Notes: generated by a model from the letters alone, not told the origin. A DNA stretch of 64,000 nt from Sphingomonas piscis (GCF_011300455.1 NZ_CP049869.1:682001-746000), one strand, 5' to 3'; shown: positions 1 through 9,897, numbered from the stretch's first letter. Translations and numbers: made by a program.

Positions 1-133
1 TGGACAGCTTCATTTCGCGGGCGGCCCACTCACCGAGCAGCCGATTGCGGCGAGCGACGATGCGAAACCGCATTTCCTCATCATGGGCAAACTTGGCTTC
101 AAATGCGCGTTCACGGTCGTCGAAAGTGGTCAT
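1..133 (-). CDS. DUF1476 protein (ATP synthase inhibitor zeta-like), N-terminal part
   Basis: Reads leftward from an ATG at 133 and runs off the left edge, so only 44 residues are visible. The start MTTFDDREAFEAKF-type pattern (here MTTFDDRERAFEAKFAHDEE) followed by a helix with RFRIVARRNRLLGEWAA matches the DUF1476 family. The Paracoccus member of this family is the zeta subunit that inhibits ATP hydrolysis by F1. Family members are about 100-110 residues, so more than half lies outside the window. The family is largely restricted to Alphaproteobacteria, which supports the host assignment. The family match is clear from the N-terminus; the inhibitory role is inferred from family knowledge. 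Confidence 0.85.
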   Translation of the reverse strand, partial: MTTFDDRERAFEAKFAHDEEMRFRIVARRNRLLGEWAAREMKLS

Positions 134-235
134 AGGGTCCTTCCCGATGTGCGCTGCACGAGATAGTGAGCCGCACCGCCTGCGTCCAGCAGACTACGTG
201 GGTTCTTGCCTGCCCCACAGCCCAGGACGCAGCAG

Positions 236-523
236 TTACTCGGCTCCTAGTTCGTGGGCCCGCTGGTCCGCCACCACCTGAGCAGCGGTCATTCCGTCGA
301 AGGTAACGCGCGCCAACGCCTCCGGATCGCGATTGCCGAACCGCCGGCCGCCGACGGTGCGAAGGGCTCGGTCGAATACCAGCCGGTCCGCGTCCGGGAT
401 CGTGCGCCTCGCCTTCTCACTCGTAGTTTCGAAGCTCTCTTTCGAGGAGCCGTCGATCAGCACCGTCTCGTCTTTGTGGCAGCCCGCGAGGAACAGCAGC
501 AGAACGCCGACGGTCCACTTCAT
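236..523 (-). CDS. Small lipoprotein of unknown function
   Basis: A 95-residue protein. Its N-terminus [15 protein letters not shown] is a typical lipoprotein signal with lipobox LAGC (Cys15), so the mature protein is probably anchored to a membrane. The rest is charged and soluble (residues 20-95), with no motif I can name. Its ATG overlaps the stop of the upstream CoA-transferase subunit B as ATGA (520-523), so it is probably translated with the scoAB operon. I infer no function from that. A small domain of the DUF6694 lipoprotein type is possible but not proven. Confidence 0.7.
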   Translation of the reverse strand: MKWTVGVLLLFLAGCHKDETVLIDGSSKESFETTSEKARRTIPDADRLVFDRALRTVGGRRFGNRDPEALARVTFDGMTAAQVVADQRAHELGAE

Positions 524-1158
524 TCGACGTAAAGCGCCGACGTCTTGGCTCGAACCTCATCAGGGCCAACGCCGGGCGCCAGCTCGATCAGCTTGAACGG
601 GCTCGCATGATCCGGCCTTTGGAATACGGCGATATCCGTGATGATCATGTCCACGACATTCTTGCCGGTCAGCGGCAAGGTGCAGGCCGGGATGAACTTG
701 GGATCACCGTTCTTGGAAACATGCTCCATCACCACGATGATCTTCTTGACGCCTGCGACCAGGTCCATCGCACCGCCCATGCCCTTGATCATCTTGCCCG
801 GGATCATCCAGTTGGCGATGTCGCCGTTCTCCGCCACTTCCATGGCGCCCAGCACGGTTAGGTCGATATGCCCGCCCCGGATCATTGCAAAGCTGTCTGC
901 TGAGCTGAAGTAGCTCGACGAAGGCAGCTCACTGATCGTCTGCTTGCCGGCATTGATGAGGTCTGGGTCCTCCTCCCCCTCGTAAGGGAACGGACCGATC
1001 CCAAGCATTCCGTTCTCGCTCTGCAGCGTCACCGTCAGGCCTTCGGGGATGTGGTTGGCCACCAGCGTCGGGATGCCGATGCCTAGATTGACGTAATATC
1101 CGTCCTCCAGCTCCTGGGCGGCGCGCGCCGCCATCTCGTCCCTGGACCAGGCCATCAT
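520..1158 (-). CDS. scoB: 3-oxoacid CoA-transferase subunit B
   Basis: A 212-residue beta subunit of a class I CoA-transferase, which moves CoA from succinyl-CoA to 3-oxoacids such as acetoacetate (ketone body or polyhydroxybutyrate-derived acetoacetate use). It starts [16 protein letters not shown] and carries the family [10 protein letters not shown] segment near residue 50, which includes the catalytic glutamate, and [14 protein letters not shown] near residue 95. Length is normal for the split enzyme. Its start overlaps the stop of subunit A by 4 nt (1155-1158, ATGA), the coupled arrangement expected for a heterodimer. Well supported; the exact acyl substrate is not shown by the sequence. 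Confidence 0.93.
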   Translation of the reverse strand: MMAWSRDEMAARAAQELEDGYYVNLGIGIPTLVANHIPEGLTVTLQSENGMLGIGPFPYEGEEDPDLINAGKQTISELPSSSYFSSADSFAMIRGGHIDLTVLGAMEVAENGDIANWMIPGKMIKGMGGAMDLVAGVKKIIVVMEHVSKNGDPKFIPACTLPLTGKNVVDMIITDIAVFQRPDHASPFKLIELAPGVGPDEVRAKTSALYVE

Positions 1159-1862
1159 GCAGTCTCCCGCTGCCGAACGGTGCGGAACTCGATCTTCTTG
1201 TCGTAGGGCGCGCCGCTGATAAGTCGCTTCACGTAGATGCTCGGCAGGTGGATTGCGTCGGGATCGAGCGAGCCCACGGCCACGATCTCCTCGACCTCGG
1301 CGACACAGATCCTGCCGCAGGTCGCGGCGGGTGCATTGAAGTTGCGCGCCGTCTTGCGGAAGACGAGATTTCCGGCCTCATCCGCTTTCCAGCCCTTGAT
1401 GATCGACAGATCGGCGCGGATGCCGCGTTCCAGGATGTAATCCTCGCCGTCGAAGCTCTTCACTTCCTTGCCCTCGGCGACCTGGGTGCCGACGCCCGTC
1501 TTGGTGTAGAAGCCGGGAATGCCCGCACCTCCGGCGCGCATCCGCTCGGCCAGCGTCCCCTGGGGGCAGAATTCCACCTCCAGCTCGCCAGCGAGGAATT
1601 GCCGCTCGAACTCCTTATTCTCGCCGACGTAAGAGCTGATCATCTTCTTGACCTGGCGGGTGCGCAGCAGCTTGCCGAGCCCCTCATTGTCGATGCCAGC
1701 GTTATTGGAGGCGATGGTAAGATCCTTGACTCCGCTGGCGACGATCGCGTCGATCAGCCGCTCGGGAATGCCGCACAGGCCAAAGCCCCCGGCGGCGATT
1801 GTCATGCCGTCGAACAGCAGCCCGTCGAGCGCCTCCGTGGCCGTGGTGTAGATGGTCGCCAT
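1155..1862 (-). CDS. scoA: 3-oxoacid CoA-transferase subunit A
   Basis: A 235-residue alpha subunit, the partner of the overlapping subunit B. The N-terminal segment has [17 protein letters not shown] around residues 18-35, the glycine-rich CoA-binding signature of the family, and later [12 protein letters not shown] and [12 protein letters not shown]. Length is normal. It is the first gene of a leftward operon scoA-scoB-lipoprotein. The ATG at 1862 has only a weak ribosome-binding sequence upstream. The assignment rests on clear whole-length family resemblance. Confidence 0.93.
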   Translation of the reverse strand: MATIYTTATEALDGLLFDGMTIAAGGFGLCGIPERLIDAIVASGVKDLTIASNNAGIDNEGLGKLLRTRQVKKMISSYVGENKEFERQFLAGELEVEFCPQGTLAERMRAGGAGIPGFYTKTGVGTQVAEGKEVKSFDGEDYILERGIRADLSIIKGWKADEAGNLVFRKTARNFNAPAATCGRICVAEVEEIVAVGSLDPDAIHLPSIYVKRLISGAPYDKKIEFRTVRQRETA

Positions 1863-1905
1863 GACGCTGCGGTAGGCAAAGGCGAACCGCGTTTCAACTC
1901 GCCGT

Positions 1906-2205
1906 TCAGCTCTTCAGGCGCTTGAACAAGCTCCCAAGTTCCATGGCAGCGGCCAGGTCGCCCCTAACCCGCAGCCGCCCGCTCATGTAGGCACGCATTG
2001 GATCGAGCTCACCGTCCGACAGCGCCAGCCAGTCCGCCCAGGAAATGCTGATGCTCGTCTCGGCCGGCGAATCCTCCTCGCCGATCCGCTCTTCGATACC
2101 GTCGATCAGCAGGACTCCGTCGTTTCCGAAATCCAGCTTCAACCTCTTGCCGGGAAGCCAGGCATCATGCCGGCGAAGCTTGTCGGCAAACTCCTGCTTG
2201 GTCAT
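1906..2205 (-). CDS. SCP2 sterol-binding domain protein
   Basis: A 99-residue protein consisting of a single SCP2-like domain. It has the typical sequence of beta strands ([16 protein letters not shown]), an acidic turn, a [16 protein letters not shown] segment and the final helix with [21 protein letters not shown]2 domains bind lipids or fatty acyl-CoA. I chose the ATG at 2205 ([10 protein letters not shown]) rather than a start 12 codons upstream because the extra residues do not fit the domain. It is divergent from the dehydrogenase gene at 2262, with 56 bases between them that must hold both promoters. The physiological ligand is unknown. Confidence 0.8.
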   Translation of the reverse strand: MTKQEFADKLRRHDAWLPGKRLKLDFGNDGVLLIDGIEERIGEEDSPAETSISISWADWLALSDGELDPMRAYMSGRLRVRGDLAAAMELGSLFKRLKS

Positions 2206-2261
2206 GGTGCGCCCGCTACCCGCCCGTTGTTCGCGGGGCAAGGCGGGCCTATCTGCTGCCC

Positions 2262-3689
2262 ATGGGCTACGAAACCGATTTGAAACTCTTCATCGACGGC
2301 AGCTGGCGCACCGGCGAGAACCGAGACCACTTCGCCGTCGTCAATCCCGTCGACGGGAACCGCATCGCGGACCTGCCGCTCGCCACTGAAGCCGACCTCA
2401 ACGAGGCTGCCGAGGCTGCCCGCCGCGCCTTCCCAATCTGGCGCGACACGGCGGTTGAGGAGCGCGGGACGATCCTTCGCACGACGGCGCAGATCCTGCG
2501 CAAGCGTGCCGACCAGATCGCGGCGATCATGACGCAGGAGCAGGGCAAGCCGCTCGCCGAGTCCCGCGCCGAAGTCGCCGGCTCCGCGTCCATGTTCGAC
2601 TGGTATGCAGAGGAGATCAAACGCGATTACGGCCGCGTTCTCGTCCGCCCGACGGGTCAGCGCTCGATCGTCACCCATCAGCCGGTCGGCCCGGTGGCTA
2701 CCTTCACGCCCTGGAATTTCCCGCTCTACCTGCTCGCCAAGAAGGTCGCCGCCGCGCTTGCCGCCGGATGCTCGGTCATATCCAAGCCGCCGGAAGAGAC
2801 CCCAGGTTCAACACAGGCGCTGGCCGAAGCGCTCGATCATGCGGGTCTTCCGCGCGGCGTTTTTCAGATGGTGTTCGGCAACCCCGACCTCGTCAGCCGC
2901 ACGCTGATAGCTCACCCTGCCATCCGCAAGATCAGCTTCACGGGCTCCACGCCCGTCGGCAAGCACCTCATGAAACTCTGCGCCGACAGCATGACCCGCG
3001 TGACCCTGGAACTCGGCGGCCATGCCCCCGTGCTGATCTTCGACGATTGCGACCTCGACAAGACGCTCGACATGGTGGTGCCGCAGAAGTTCAGGAACGC
3101 CGGCCAGGTCTGCGTCTCGCCGACACGCTTCTATGTTCAGGAGGGCATCTACGACGCCTTCCTGAAGGGCTTCGCGGAACGCACTGCGCAGGTGAAGGTC
3201 GGGGATGGCCTGCTAACCGACACGAAGATGGGTCCGCTGGCCAACAAGCGTCGACCCGAAGCGATCGGTGCACTGGTCGACGATGCCAAGGCGAAAGGCG
3301 CCAAGCTCCTCGCCGGCGGCGAACCCGGAGACAGCGGCTTCTTCTTCAGGCCGACCCTCCTTGCCGACGTGCCGCTCGACGCGAATATCATGAACGAGGA
3401 GCCGTTCGGCCCAGTTGCCGTCAGCCGGTCCTTCACGAGCTTCGACGAGGCCATCGAACAGGCCAACCGGCTCCCTTACGGCCTCGCCGCCTTCGCCTTC
3501 ACGGAGAACGGCCGCCGCGCCAATCTGCTGGGCGACGCGATCGAGGCGGGCATGGTCGGTATCAACACCTTCGCCATCTCCACGGCCGACACACCGTTCG
3601 GCGGGGTGAAGGATAGCGGCTTCGGCAGCGAAGGCGGCAAGGAAGGGCTGGAAAGCTATCAGGTCGTGAAGGCCATTCACCAGGCCTGA
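2262..3689 (+). CDS. NAD(P)-dependent succinate-semialdehyde-type aldehyde dehydrogenase
   Basis: A 475-residue aldehyde dehydrogenase. Visible catalytic residues are Asn152 in TPWNFP, Glu250 in LELGGHAP and the nucleophile Cys284 in GQVCVSPTR. The cofactor-binding FTGSTPVGK follows the usual spacing. Whole-length similarity is closest to succinate-semialdehyde dehydrogenases (GabD type), which oxidise succinate semialdehyde to succinate. The ALDH superfamily is large and the substrate cannot be fixed from sequence alone. No gabT or other GABA gene is adjacent. The preceding genes are the divergent SCP2 protein and scoAB, consistent with a general acid or ketone catabolism neighbourhood. Confidence 0.88.
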   Translation: MGYETDLKLFIDGSWRTGENRDHFAVVNPVDGNRIADLPLATEADLNEAAEAARRAFPIWRDTAVEERGTILRTTAQILRKRADQIAAIMTQEQGKPLAESRAEVAGSASMFDWYAEEIKRDYGRVLVRPTGQRSIVTHQPVGPVATFTPWNFPLYLLAKKVAAALAAGCSVISKPPEETPGSTQALAEALDHAGLPRGVFQMVFGNPDLVSRTLIAHPAIRKISFTGSTPVGKHLMKLCADSMTRVTLELGGHAPVLIFDDCDLDKTLDMVVPQKFRNAGQVCVSPTRFYVQEGIYDAFLKGFAERTAQVKVGDGLLTDTKMGPLANKRRPEAIGALVDDAKAKGAKLLAGGEPGDSGFFFRPTLLADVPLDANIMNEEPFGPVAVSRSFTSFDEAIEQANRLPYGLAAFAFTENGRRANLLGDAIEAGMVGINTFAISTADTPFGGVKDSGFGSEGGKEGLESYQVVKAIHQA

Positions 3690-3729
3690 CGGTCTGCATT
3701 TCGCGACCGCCGTAGGCTGGGGGAACTCA

Positions 3730-5913
3730 TTGGCTCCAATTTCAAGGGCTCGGCAATGGACGGTCGGAGCGCGCTTCACCGCCACCGTCTTTGTCGGATC
3801 GTTCCTGCTGTTCCTAGTGCAGCCGATGATTGCCCGGCTTGCGCTGCCGAGGCTCGGTGGAGCGCCGGCCGTCTGGAACTCGGCCATGCTGGTGTATCAG
3901 GCATTGCTCCTGGCCGGTTACGCCTACGCCCATCTGCTTGGCCGACTTGCACCGCGCAAGCAGGCCGCCGTTCACCTTGGCGTCTTCGCACTGGCGGCCT
4001 TTTCTCTTCCGATCGGCCTTTTAGATTTGGACGTGCCGCAGGGCGCCGGTCTGTTCCTGTGGGTCCCATGGCTGCTTCTGGTCTCGGTCGGCCCCCTGTT
4101 CTTCGTCATCTCCGCTCAGACGCCGCTTCTCCAGCGCTGGTTCGCGCTGACCAGCGGAAAGGATCCCTACCCCCTCTACGCCGCGTCGAACCTTGGCAGC
4201 TTTGCAGGTCTCTTTGCGTACCCGCTTCTTGTCGAGCCCATGGTCGCGGTCGCGGACCAGCGCTGGTATTGGAGTGCCGCTTACCTCGGCCTTGCGGCCC
4301 TCGCCGCCTGGTGCGCACTTGCGCTTCCGCGCACGGCACCGGTCGATCAACGCGAGGTTCGCTCGACCAGACCTGCCAGGAACATCGTGCTGTCCTGGAT
4401 TATGGTGGCCGCCATCCCGTCCGGGCTGGTCTTGTCGACCACCCTCTACATAACCACGGATATCGTCGCGATCCCGTTGCTCTGGGCATTGCCGCTCGGG
4501 CTTTATCTGTTGAGCTTCACGGTCGCCTTCGGTGCTCCGGAGATAATCGTCCGACCGATCATGTGGGCTGCGCCGGTTGTCCTGCTTCTGAACGCCGTGC
4601 TTCTGTTTTCCGCCCCTTCCTCCGGCTCGGCAGTGCTCTTTGCCGGTCTGTCTGCGCTCGGACTGTTCCTGGTTTCCGTTTCGCTGCATCGCCGATTGTA
4701 CGAGACCCGCCCGCCTGCGGACCAACTCACCGCCTTCTACCTGGCACTTGCCGTAGGCGGCGTCCTGGGCGGCCTGTTCTGCGCCTTGATTGCGCCTTTG
4801 CTGTTCGACTGGACCTACGAACATGCCTTGCTGATCGTTGCGGCGGCGCTGCTCCTGACCGCCCGGAGCCCCTTCAAGCCCGTCTATGATCTTTGGGATG
4901 GCGGCCGTCTGGCCAATGTCGTGACCCTGATCGGCATTCCGACGGTGCTGCTGCTGTCGGTCGCGAGCATTCCGCTGGGCCGACTGGCGGTGGCTCCGGC
5001 CATCCTTGTCGTGGCAATCGCCGCAATCGGCAATCGTCCGTTGTTCGCTGCCGCCGTTGCAAGTTTGGTGCTGACCACCGGCGGCTGGAACAACCTTAGG
5101 GCGTCGGTCGAGCCTGGCCGACTTACCCGAAGTTTCTTCGGCGTTTACACCTTGGAGGAGAATGCCCGCGACAGGGCGATCAGTCATGGAACGACGGTGC
5201 ACGGTATCCAGAATCGTGGCTCGCCCGAGCGGGAGCGGATGCCGACCACCTACTATGCTCCGCGCTCAGGCGTGGGTCTGGTGCTAAGCTCGCCGCTGAT
5301 CGCCGACACTGCCCGCGTCGGCCTTGTGGGCCTGGGTGCCGGAACCCTCTCCTGCTACGCCCGGCCGGCACAGCAGTGGACGATCTACGAGATCGATCCC
5401 GTCGTCGTGCAGATCGCCAGCGATCCGCGGCGCTTCAGCTTCCTGTCCCGCTGCCTGCCGAAGCGCCGGATGGTAATCGGCGATGCCCGGCTGACGCTGG
5501 CGCGCGAGACTGCCCCGAAGGTGGACATGCTCATCATCGATGCCTTCTCTTCGGACTCGATCCCTGTCCATCTGCTCACCCGCGAAGCGTTCCAGATTTA
5601 CCGCCAGCGCCTGAAGGACGACGGCCTGCTCCTCGTCCACATCAGTAACCGCTACCTGCACCTCGACAGCGTGCTCGGCGCCGAGGCGGAGGCGGCGGGC
5701 TGGTCCGCGCGGATCCGGATCTTCAAACCGAAACGCGCGGATCGGTCGCTCAACTATTTCGGCTCCGATTGGGTCGTACTGTCACCCTCGCAGATAAGGA
5801 TCAGCGCACTCGAGCAGGCTGAGCCCGGGCTCACCTGGCTGCCTTTACCGCCCCCGGTGTCCGCGCCCTGGTCGGATGATCACGCCAGTTTGCTACCGGT
5901 TTTGAAGTTCTAG
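3730..5913 (+). CDS. Membrane-embedded spermidine synthase-like fusion protein
   Basis: A 727-residue protein in two parts. Residues 1 to about 450 form roughly a dozen hydrophobic segments with transporter-like loops (SAQTPLLQRWFA, YAASNLGSFAGL). Residues 500-700 are a spermidine synthase-like methyltransferase fold, with the nucleotide-binding GLVGLGAGTLSCY, the acidic IYEIDPVVVQIA and MLIIDAFSSDSIPVHLLT. The fused architecture is a known family, but polyamine synthesis by it is unproven. The start is TTG at 3730, preceded by GGGGGAA at a good distance; no nearby ATG fits as well. It stands 40 bases after the dehydrogenase gene and may be cotranscribed. Confidence 0.82.
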   Translation: MAPISRARQWTVGARFTATVFVGSFLLFLVQPMIARLALPRLGGAPAVWNSAMLVYQALLLAGYAYAHLLGRLAPRKQAAVHLGVFALAAFSLPIGLLDLDVPQGAGLFLWVPWLLLVSVGPLFFVISAQTPLLQRWFALTSGKDPYPLYAASNLGSFAGLFAYPLLVEPMVAVADQRWYWSAAYLGLAALAAWCALALPRTAPVDQREVRSTRPARNIVLSWIMVAAIPSGLVLSTTLYITTDIVAIPLLWALPLGLYLLSFTVAFGAPEIIVRPIMWAAPVVLLLNAVLLFSAPSSGSAVLFAGLSALGLFLVSVSLHRRLYETRPPADQLTAFYLALAVGGVLGGLFCALIAPLLFDWTYEHALLIVAAALLLTARSPFKPVYDLWDGGRLANVVTLIGIPTVLLLSVASIPLGRLAVAPAILVVAIAAIGNRPLFAAAVASLVLTTGGWNNLRASVEPGRLTRSFFGVYTLEENARDRAISHGTTVHGIQNRGSPERERMPTTYYAPRSGVGLVLSSPLIADTARVGLVGLGAGTLSCYARPAQQWTIYEIDPVVVQIASDPRRFSFLSRCLPKRRMVIGDARLTLARETAPKVDMLIIDAFSSDSIPVHLLTREAFQIYRQRLKDDGLLLVHISNRYLHLDSVLGAEAEAAGWSARIRIFKPKRADRSLNYFGSDWVVLSPSQIRISALEQAEPGLTWLPLPPPVSAPWSDDHASLLPVLKF

Positions 5914-5972
5914 CCCGCACCCATTCGGCTGTCGGGTGGCGTCAGCGCGCGCAAACGCCTAAGTGGCACCCC

Positions 5973-7679
5973 ATGCAACATCCTCAAATTCATTCCGCGC
6001 TTGCGGAAGCCCTCGACGCGCGCGGGTATGAGACACTAACGGCGGTGCAGTCGGCGGTGATCGCCGACGAAGCGCATGGCCGCGACCTCATCGTTTCCGC
6101 CAAAACCGGCTCGGGCAAGACCGTCGCCTTTGGCCTCGCCATGGCCGGCCAGCTGATCGAGGCCGACAAGGTGCCCTGGTCGCGCGAGCCGCTCGGCCTC
6201 GTCATTGCCCCCACGCGCGAGCTGGCGCTTCAGGTCAGCAAAGAGCTCGACTGGCTCTACGCCAGCGCCGGCGCGCGCATCGTCACCTGCGTCGGCGGCA
6301 TGGACCCGATGAAGGAGCGCCGCGCGCTCAACGGTGGTGCCCACATCGTCGTCGGCACACCCGGCCGCCTGCGCGACCATCTCGAGCGCGGCGCTCTCGA
6401 CCTTTCTTCGATCCGTGCAGTTGTGCTCGACGAGGCGGACGAGATGCTCGACATGGGCTTCCGGGAGGAGCTCGAGGCTTTGCTCGACGGCACGCCCGAG
6501 ACGCGCCGCACCCTGCTCTTCTCCGCAACCATGCCCAAGCCGATTCAGGCGCTCGCCAAGCGCTACCAGAAGGATGCGCTGCGGATCGAAACCGTCGGTG
6601 ACCGCGAAGGCCACACGGACATCGCCTACCAGGCGGTGGCGCTCGCGCCGACCGACATTGAGCATGCCGTGGTCAACCTGCTGCGTCTCCACGAGGCAGA
6701 GACTGCGATCCTGTTCTGTGCCACCCGCGACGCGGTTCGCCGCCTGCATTCCAGCCTGACCGAGCGCGGCTTCAAATCGGTCGCCCTCTCCGGCGAGCAC
6801 AGCCAGTCGGAGCGCAACAACGCCATCCAGGCGCTTCGCGACCAGCGCGCCCGCGTCTGTGTTGCGACCGACGTCGCCGCGCGCGGCATAGACCTTCCCT
6901 CCGTCAGCTTGGTCATCCACGTCGAACTGCCCCGCGATGCCGAGGCGCTCCAGCACCGCTCGGGCCGCACCGGCCGCGCCGGCCGCAAGGGCACGGCGAT
7001 CCTGCTTGTCCCCTTCCGCGCCCGCCGCCGGGTCGAGACCATGCTCCGCAACGCCCGCATCCAGGCACAGTGGATTGCCCCACCCACCGCCGCCGAGATC
7101 CATAAGATGGATCATGAGCGCTGGATGGATACACTCCGCAACGCTCCCGAGGCGGAGGATGAGGACAAGGAGATGGCGGCGCAGCTGATGGCGGAGCTCT
7201 CGCCCGAAGCCATCGCCGCTGCTTTGGTGCGCGCGATGCGCACCGACCTGCCCGCGCCGGAGGAACTCCACGTCCAGGCACCGCGTGATGGCGCGGCCGA
7301 GCCCGGCCCGCGCGCCGGTTTCGAAGGGGCGGCCTGGTTCCGGATCAACGCCGGCCGCCGCCACAATGCCGATCCGCGCTGGTTGCTGCCCGTCATCTGC
7401 CGCTACGGCCACATCAGCCGCAATGAGGTCGGCGCGATCCGCATCGCATCGAACGACAGCTATTTCCAGGTCAGCGAGCGCGCTGTGCAGAGCTTCGTCA
7501 AGGCGCTTCGCCGCGCCACCATCGCACCCGAAGATCAGGGCATGATTATCGAAATGGCACCGCCCCGTGAAGTCGCCGTCGCGGGCGCGGCGCCTACGCG
7601 CCAGGACAAGCCCTCGCCCGGGGAGCAGCAATTCAAGGGCCGCCCGAAGAAGAAGCCGAAGGGGTGGAAGCCGAGCTAA
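5973..7679 (+). CDS. DEAD-box RNA helicase with C-terminal DbpA RNA-binding domain
   Basis: A 568-residue ATP-dependent RNA helicase. The ordered motifs are AKTGSGKT (Walker A, about residue 44), PTRELALQ, TPGR, VLDEADEMLDMGF (motif II), SAT, then in the second RecA domain ILFCATRD, ARGIDLP and HRSGRTGRAGR. The C-terminal 100 residues contain AAWFRINAGRRHNADPRW and a DbpA-type RNA-binding fold, which in E. coli DbpA targets 23S rRNA during large-subunit assembly. A basic tail (KGRPKKKPKGWKPS) follows. A role in ribosome assembly or cold adaptation is inferred from this domain. Confidence 0.92.
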   Translation: MQHPQIHSALAEALDARGYETLTAVQSAVIADEAHGRDLIVSAKTGSGKTVAFGLAMAGQLIEADKVPWSREPLGLVIAPTRELALQVSKELDWLYASAGARIVTCVGGMDPMKERRALNGGAHIVVGTPGRLRDHLERGALDLSSIRAVVLDEADEMLDMGFREELEALLDGTPETRRTLLFSATMPKPIQALAKRYQKDALRIETVGDREGHTDIAYQAVALAPTDIEHAVVNLLRLHEAETAILFCATRDAVRRLHSSLTERGFKSVALSGEHSQSERNNAIQALRDQRARVCVATDVAARGIDLPSVSLVIHVELPRDAEALQHRSGRTGRAGRKGTAILLVPFRARRRVETMLRNARIQAQWIAPPTAAEIHKMDHERWMDTLRNAPEAEDEDKEMAAQLMAELSPEAIAAALVRAMRTDLPAPEELHVQAPRDGAAEPGPRAGFEGAAWFRINAGRRHNADPRWLLPVICRYGHISRNEVGAIRIASNDSYFQVSERAVQSFVKALRRATIAPEDQGMIIEMAPPREVAVAGAAPTRQDKPSPGEQQFKGRPKKKPKGWKPS

Positions 7680-7682
7680 GGC

Positions 7683-8852
7683 TCAGACCAGCTCCGGCTC
7701 CCGGACCCGCTCGCCTTCGTCCACATCCGCCTCGTCCTCCGCCGCGACGCCCTGCTCAAGTGCCGCCTCGTCGGCGAACAGTTCGTCGGCATCTTCGGCA
7801 TAGATGCCGAACCGCTCGGCCACGTCCGGCGCGAACCGGAGCAGGTCGGGGCGGAGCTTGATGATCGACACGTCCTTGGACTTGCCCTCCATCATGACGT
7901 CGAACTCCAGCCCCGCCGCCATGCGCATGAAGGTCGCGAACTCGAACGGGTTGGTGAAGTCGCTGTGCCCGGTCCAGATCGGCGGCAGCAGCACCGTCTT
8001 GGTCCGCGCTGTCGCCTTGACCGGGGCCTTCACCAGCTCCTTCGACTTGCGCGCCCTACCCGCCTTCGCCGCCGCTCGCTGCTTGGGCGTGATCTGACGC
8101 TTCACCTCCCGCATCTCGGTTCGGGGCGAGGAGAAGTGGATCTTGGGCCGGACGCCCTTCGGCCACGTCTTGAGAAAGCGCTCCAACGTGTCGCGGATTT
8201 CCAGCCGTTCGGGGTTGAGGCACCAGAAATGCTGATAGTCGAAGATCAGCCGCACGCCCGTCCGCTCATGAATCCAAAGCACGTCCGCAGCGGAGAAGCG
8301 GATATCGTCATTCTCCAGCACCAGCCGGTCCTTGACGTGCTGCGGGCATTGCTCCCAGCCTTCGATCCAGCGGGCCCGGCTCGCCTCATGATCGTCGTAG
8401 ACGCCGCCGACATGGGTCACCATCACCGCCTCCGGCCCCGCGCCCATCCGGTCGAGCATCTCGGCCTGGCTTGAAAAGTCCCAGATGCTTTTCTTCGTCA
8501 GCTCCGGGTTGAGGCTGTTCAGAAGCACATATTGCGACGGGTGAAAGGAGGTGCGGATGTCCAGCTCTCGTGCCTTGGCGCCGATGGCGCGCAGCTCGGT
8601 GTCGCTCTCAGCCACCATTTTGTGAAATTGCGGCATGTCGGGATGGGTCGCGTAAGGCGCCAGGTCGGACGAGAAACGGTACATGTCGATCTCGACCTCC
8701 TTCAGATAGTCGAAGATCGCGTCGATATATTCGAGGCTGCATTTCAGGTGCGGGTTCTTCTGCCAGCGCCGCGTGTCGTTCGCCCTCATGCCTGGCCGGC
8801 CCATCACCTTGACCGGGAAGCCGAGCCGCAGCGGGCGGGTTGGATTAATCAT
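7683..8852 (-). CDS. uvsE: UV damage endonuclease UvsE (UVDE family)
   Basis: A 389-residue protein of the UVDE TIM-barrel family, which nicks DNA 5' of UV photoproducts using bound metals. Family segments are visible in order: RANDTRRWQKNPHLKCSL, FRFSSDLAPYA-type (here MYRFSSDLAPYATHP), SFHPSQYVLLNS, VTHVGGVYDD, RLVLENDD and LIFDYQHFWC, which supply the His and Glu ligands. A basic linker and an acidic C-terminal tail (residues 340-389) extend the core. Its ATG overlaps the stop of the upstream DHH gene as ATGA (8849-8852). It is convergent with the helicase gene, with 3 bases between stops. Light-independent repair of UV damage is the expected role. Confidence 0.9.
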   Translation of the reverse strand: MINPTRPLRLGFPVKVMGRPGMRANDTRRWQKNPHLKCSLEYIDAIFDYLKEVEIDMYRFSSDLAPYATHPDMPQFHKMVAESDTELRAIGAKARELDIRTSFHPSQYVLLNSLNPELTKKSIWDFSSQAEMLDRMGAGPEAVMVTHVGGVYDDHEASRARWIEGWEQCPQHVKDRLVLENDDIRFSAADVLWIHERTGVRLIFDYQHFWCLNPERLEIRDTLERFLKTWPKGVRPKIHFSSPRTEMREVKRQITPKQRAAAKAGRARKSKELVKAPVKATARTKTVLLPPIWTGHSDFTNPFEFATFMRMAAGLEFDVMMEGKSKDVSIIKLRPDLLRFAPDVAERFGIYAEDADELFADEAALEQGVAAEDEADVDEGERVREPELV

Positions 8853-9897
8853 GCGATCTGCTCCTCGGGAAAGCCCAGGTCGGTGATGAAGCGGTTCCAT
8901 TGTTCGTGGCGGAGCGCACCGCCGCTCGCCTGCCGGTGGCCGCTTCCATACTCGCTGCCCGCCCCGTCGGGCCGATGATCTGCGAAAAAGCGGATGAGGT
9001 CGCGGCCGGAGCCGGTGCGTGCGGCGAAATGGACCCAGCCGGGCCGGTAGTCCTTGTTGGCCGCGATCACGACCTTGTCGCGCAGTCGCCCGCGCCACTG
9101 CTGCGCGATCAGCGGATGGATCTGGCACGGCGATGCCAGCGGGATCAACGCCACCTCGCCGCGTACCTTGGGCGCCGCGCGCTTGGCATCGTCCATCGCA
9201 CAGCGCACCTCGTCCTTCGCGGCAAGAAGCTCGGCCGTTTCCGGATGCTCACCCGACAGCAGTTCCTTGGGTGAATTGCACTTCAGCAGCAGCCTCAGCG
9301 CCGGCGTAGCGTCCGCCTTCGCGGTGCGCCGAGGCGCGTTGATGAGGCTGACGGCATTGCGGAGCGCCGTCTTGCCGTACCGCGCCTGCGCCGCTGTCAT
9401 CTCTGCAAAGCCGGACTCCTCCGCCATGTCGCCGATCAGCCCAATGGCGGCGAGCCACAACAAGTCGTCGGACGTTCCAATCCGCGCGCGCACCAATAGG
9501 CCAGCAGCGCCGATGTCGGCTCCGGCTTCCAGCCATGGCCGCTGATCACGACCGCATCGCCCGGCGTCCCGGTCGGCACATGATGATCGACGATGGCCGT
9601 CGGCGTGCTCGCCAGCAAAGCGCCCTCACGAACGCCGAGATCGGTGACGATCAGCCCGCCCGGTGCCGCATGGCGAAGCTCCGAACGGATTTCCTCCGAC
9701 CACGGATTTTCGCCCTTGCCGACGATCCGCAAGGTCGCACCATCGAGGCTTCGCTGAAATATCGCGGCAGCCGCCAACCCATCCGCATCGAAATGGCCGA
9801 GGATCAGTGGCGCTGGTCCGAACCGGCTGGCCACCTCGGCAAATGTCGCGCCGACCTGCTGACGCCGGCTCTCGGTTTCATCCTCTGCCACGGTCAC
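8849..9897 (-). pseudogene. DHH-family phosphoesterase, reading frame broken once
   Basis: Two leftward frames together make one DHH phosphoesterase of about 350 residues. The N-terminal part (GTG start at 9897) has the metal-binding HFDADGLAAAAIF and IVDHHVP, the DHH signature. The C-terminal part contains DDLLWLAAIGLIGDMAEES and a DHHA1-like domain ending in GSGHRQASGGALRHE. The break lies in the GC run 9482-9491. Reading across it needs one added base (or removal of two), giving LLAYWCARGIGTSDDLLW-type continuity. DHH proteins include RecJ-like exonucleases and oligonucleotide phosphatases; which activity applies is unclear. The coupled uvsE downstream suggests nucleic-acid repair. A sequencing error is at least as likely as gene loss. 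Confidence 0.8.

Noticed and set aside
6036-7631. Long open frame antisense to the DEAD-box helicase
   Set aside because: The sense frame has every helicase motif. High-GC codon bias keeps the opposite frame open; its translation has no domain.
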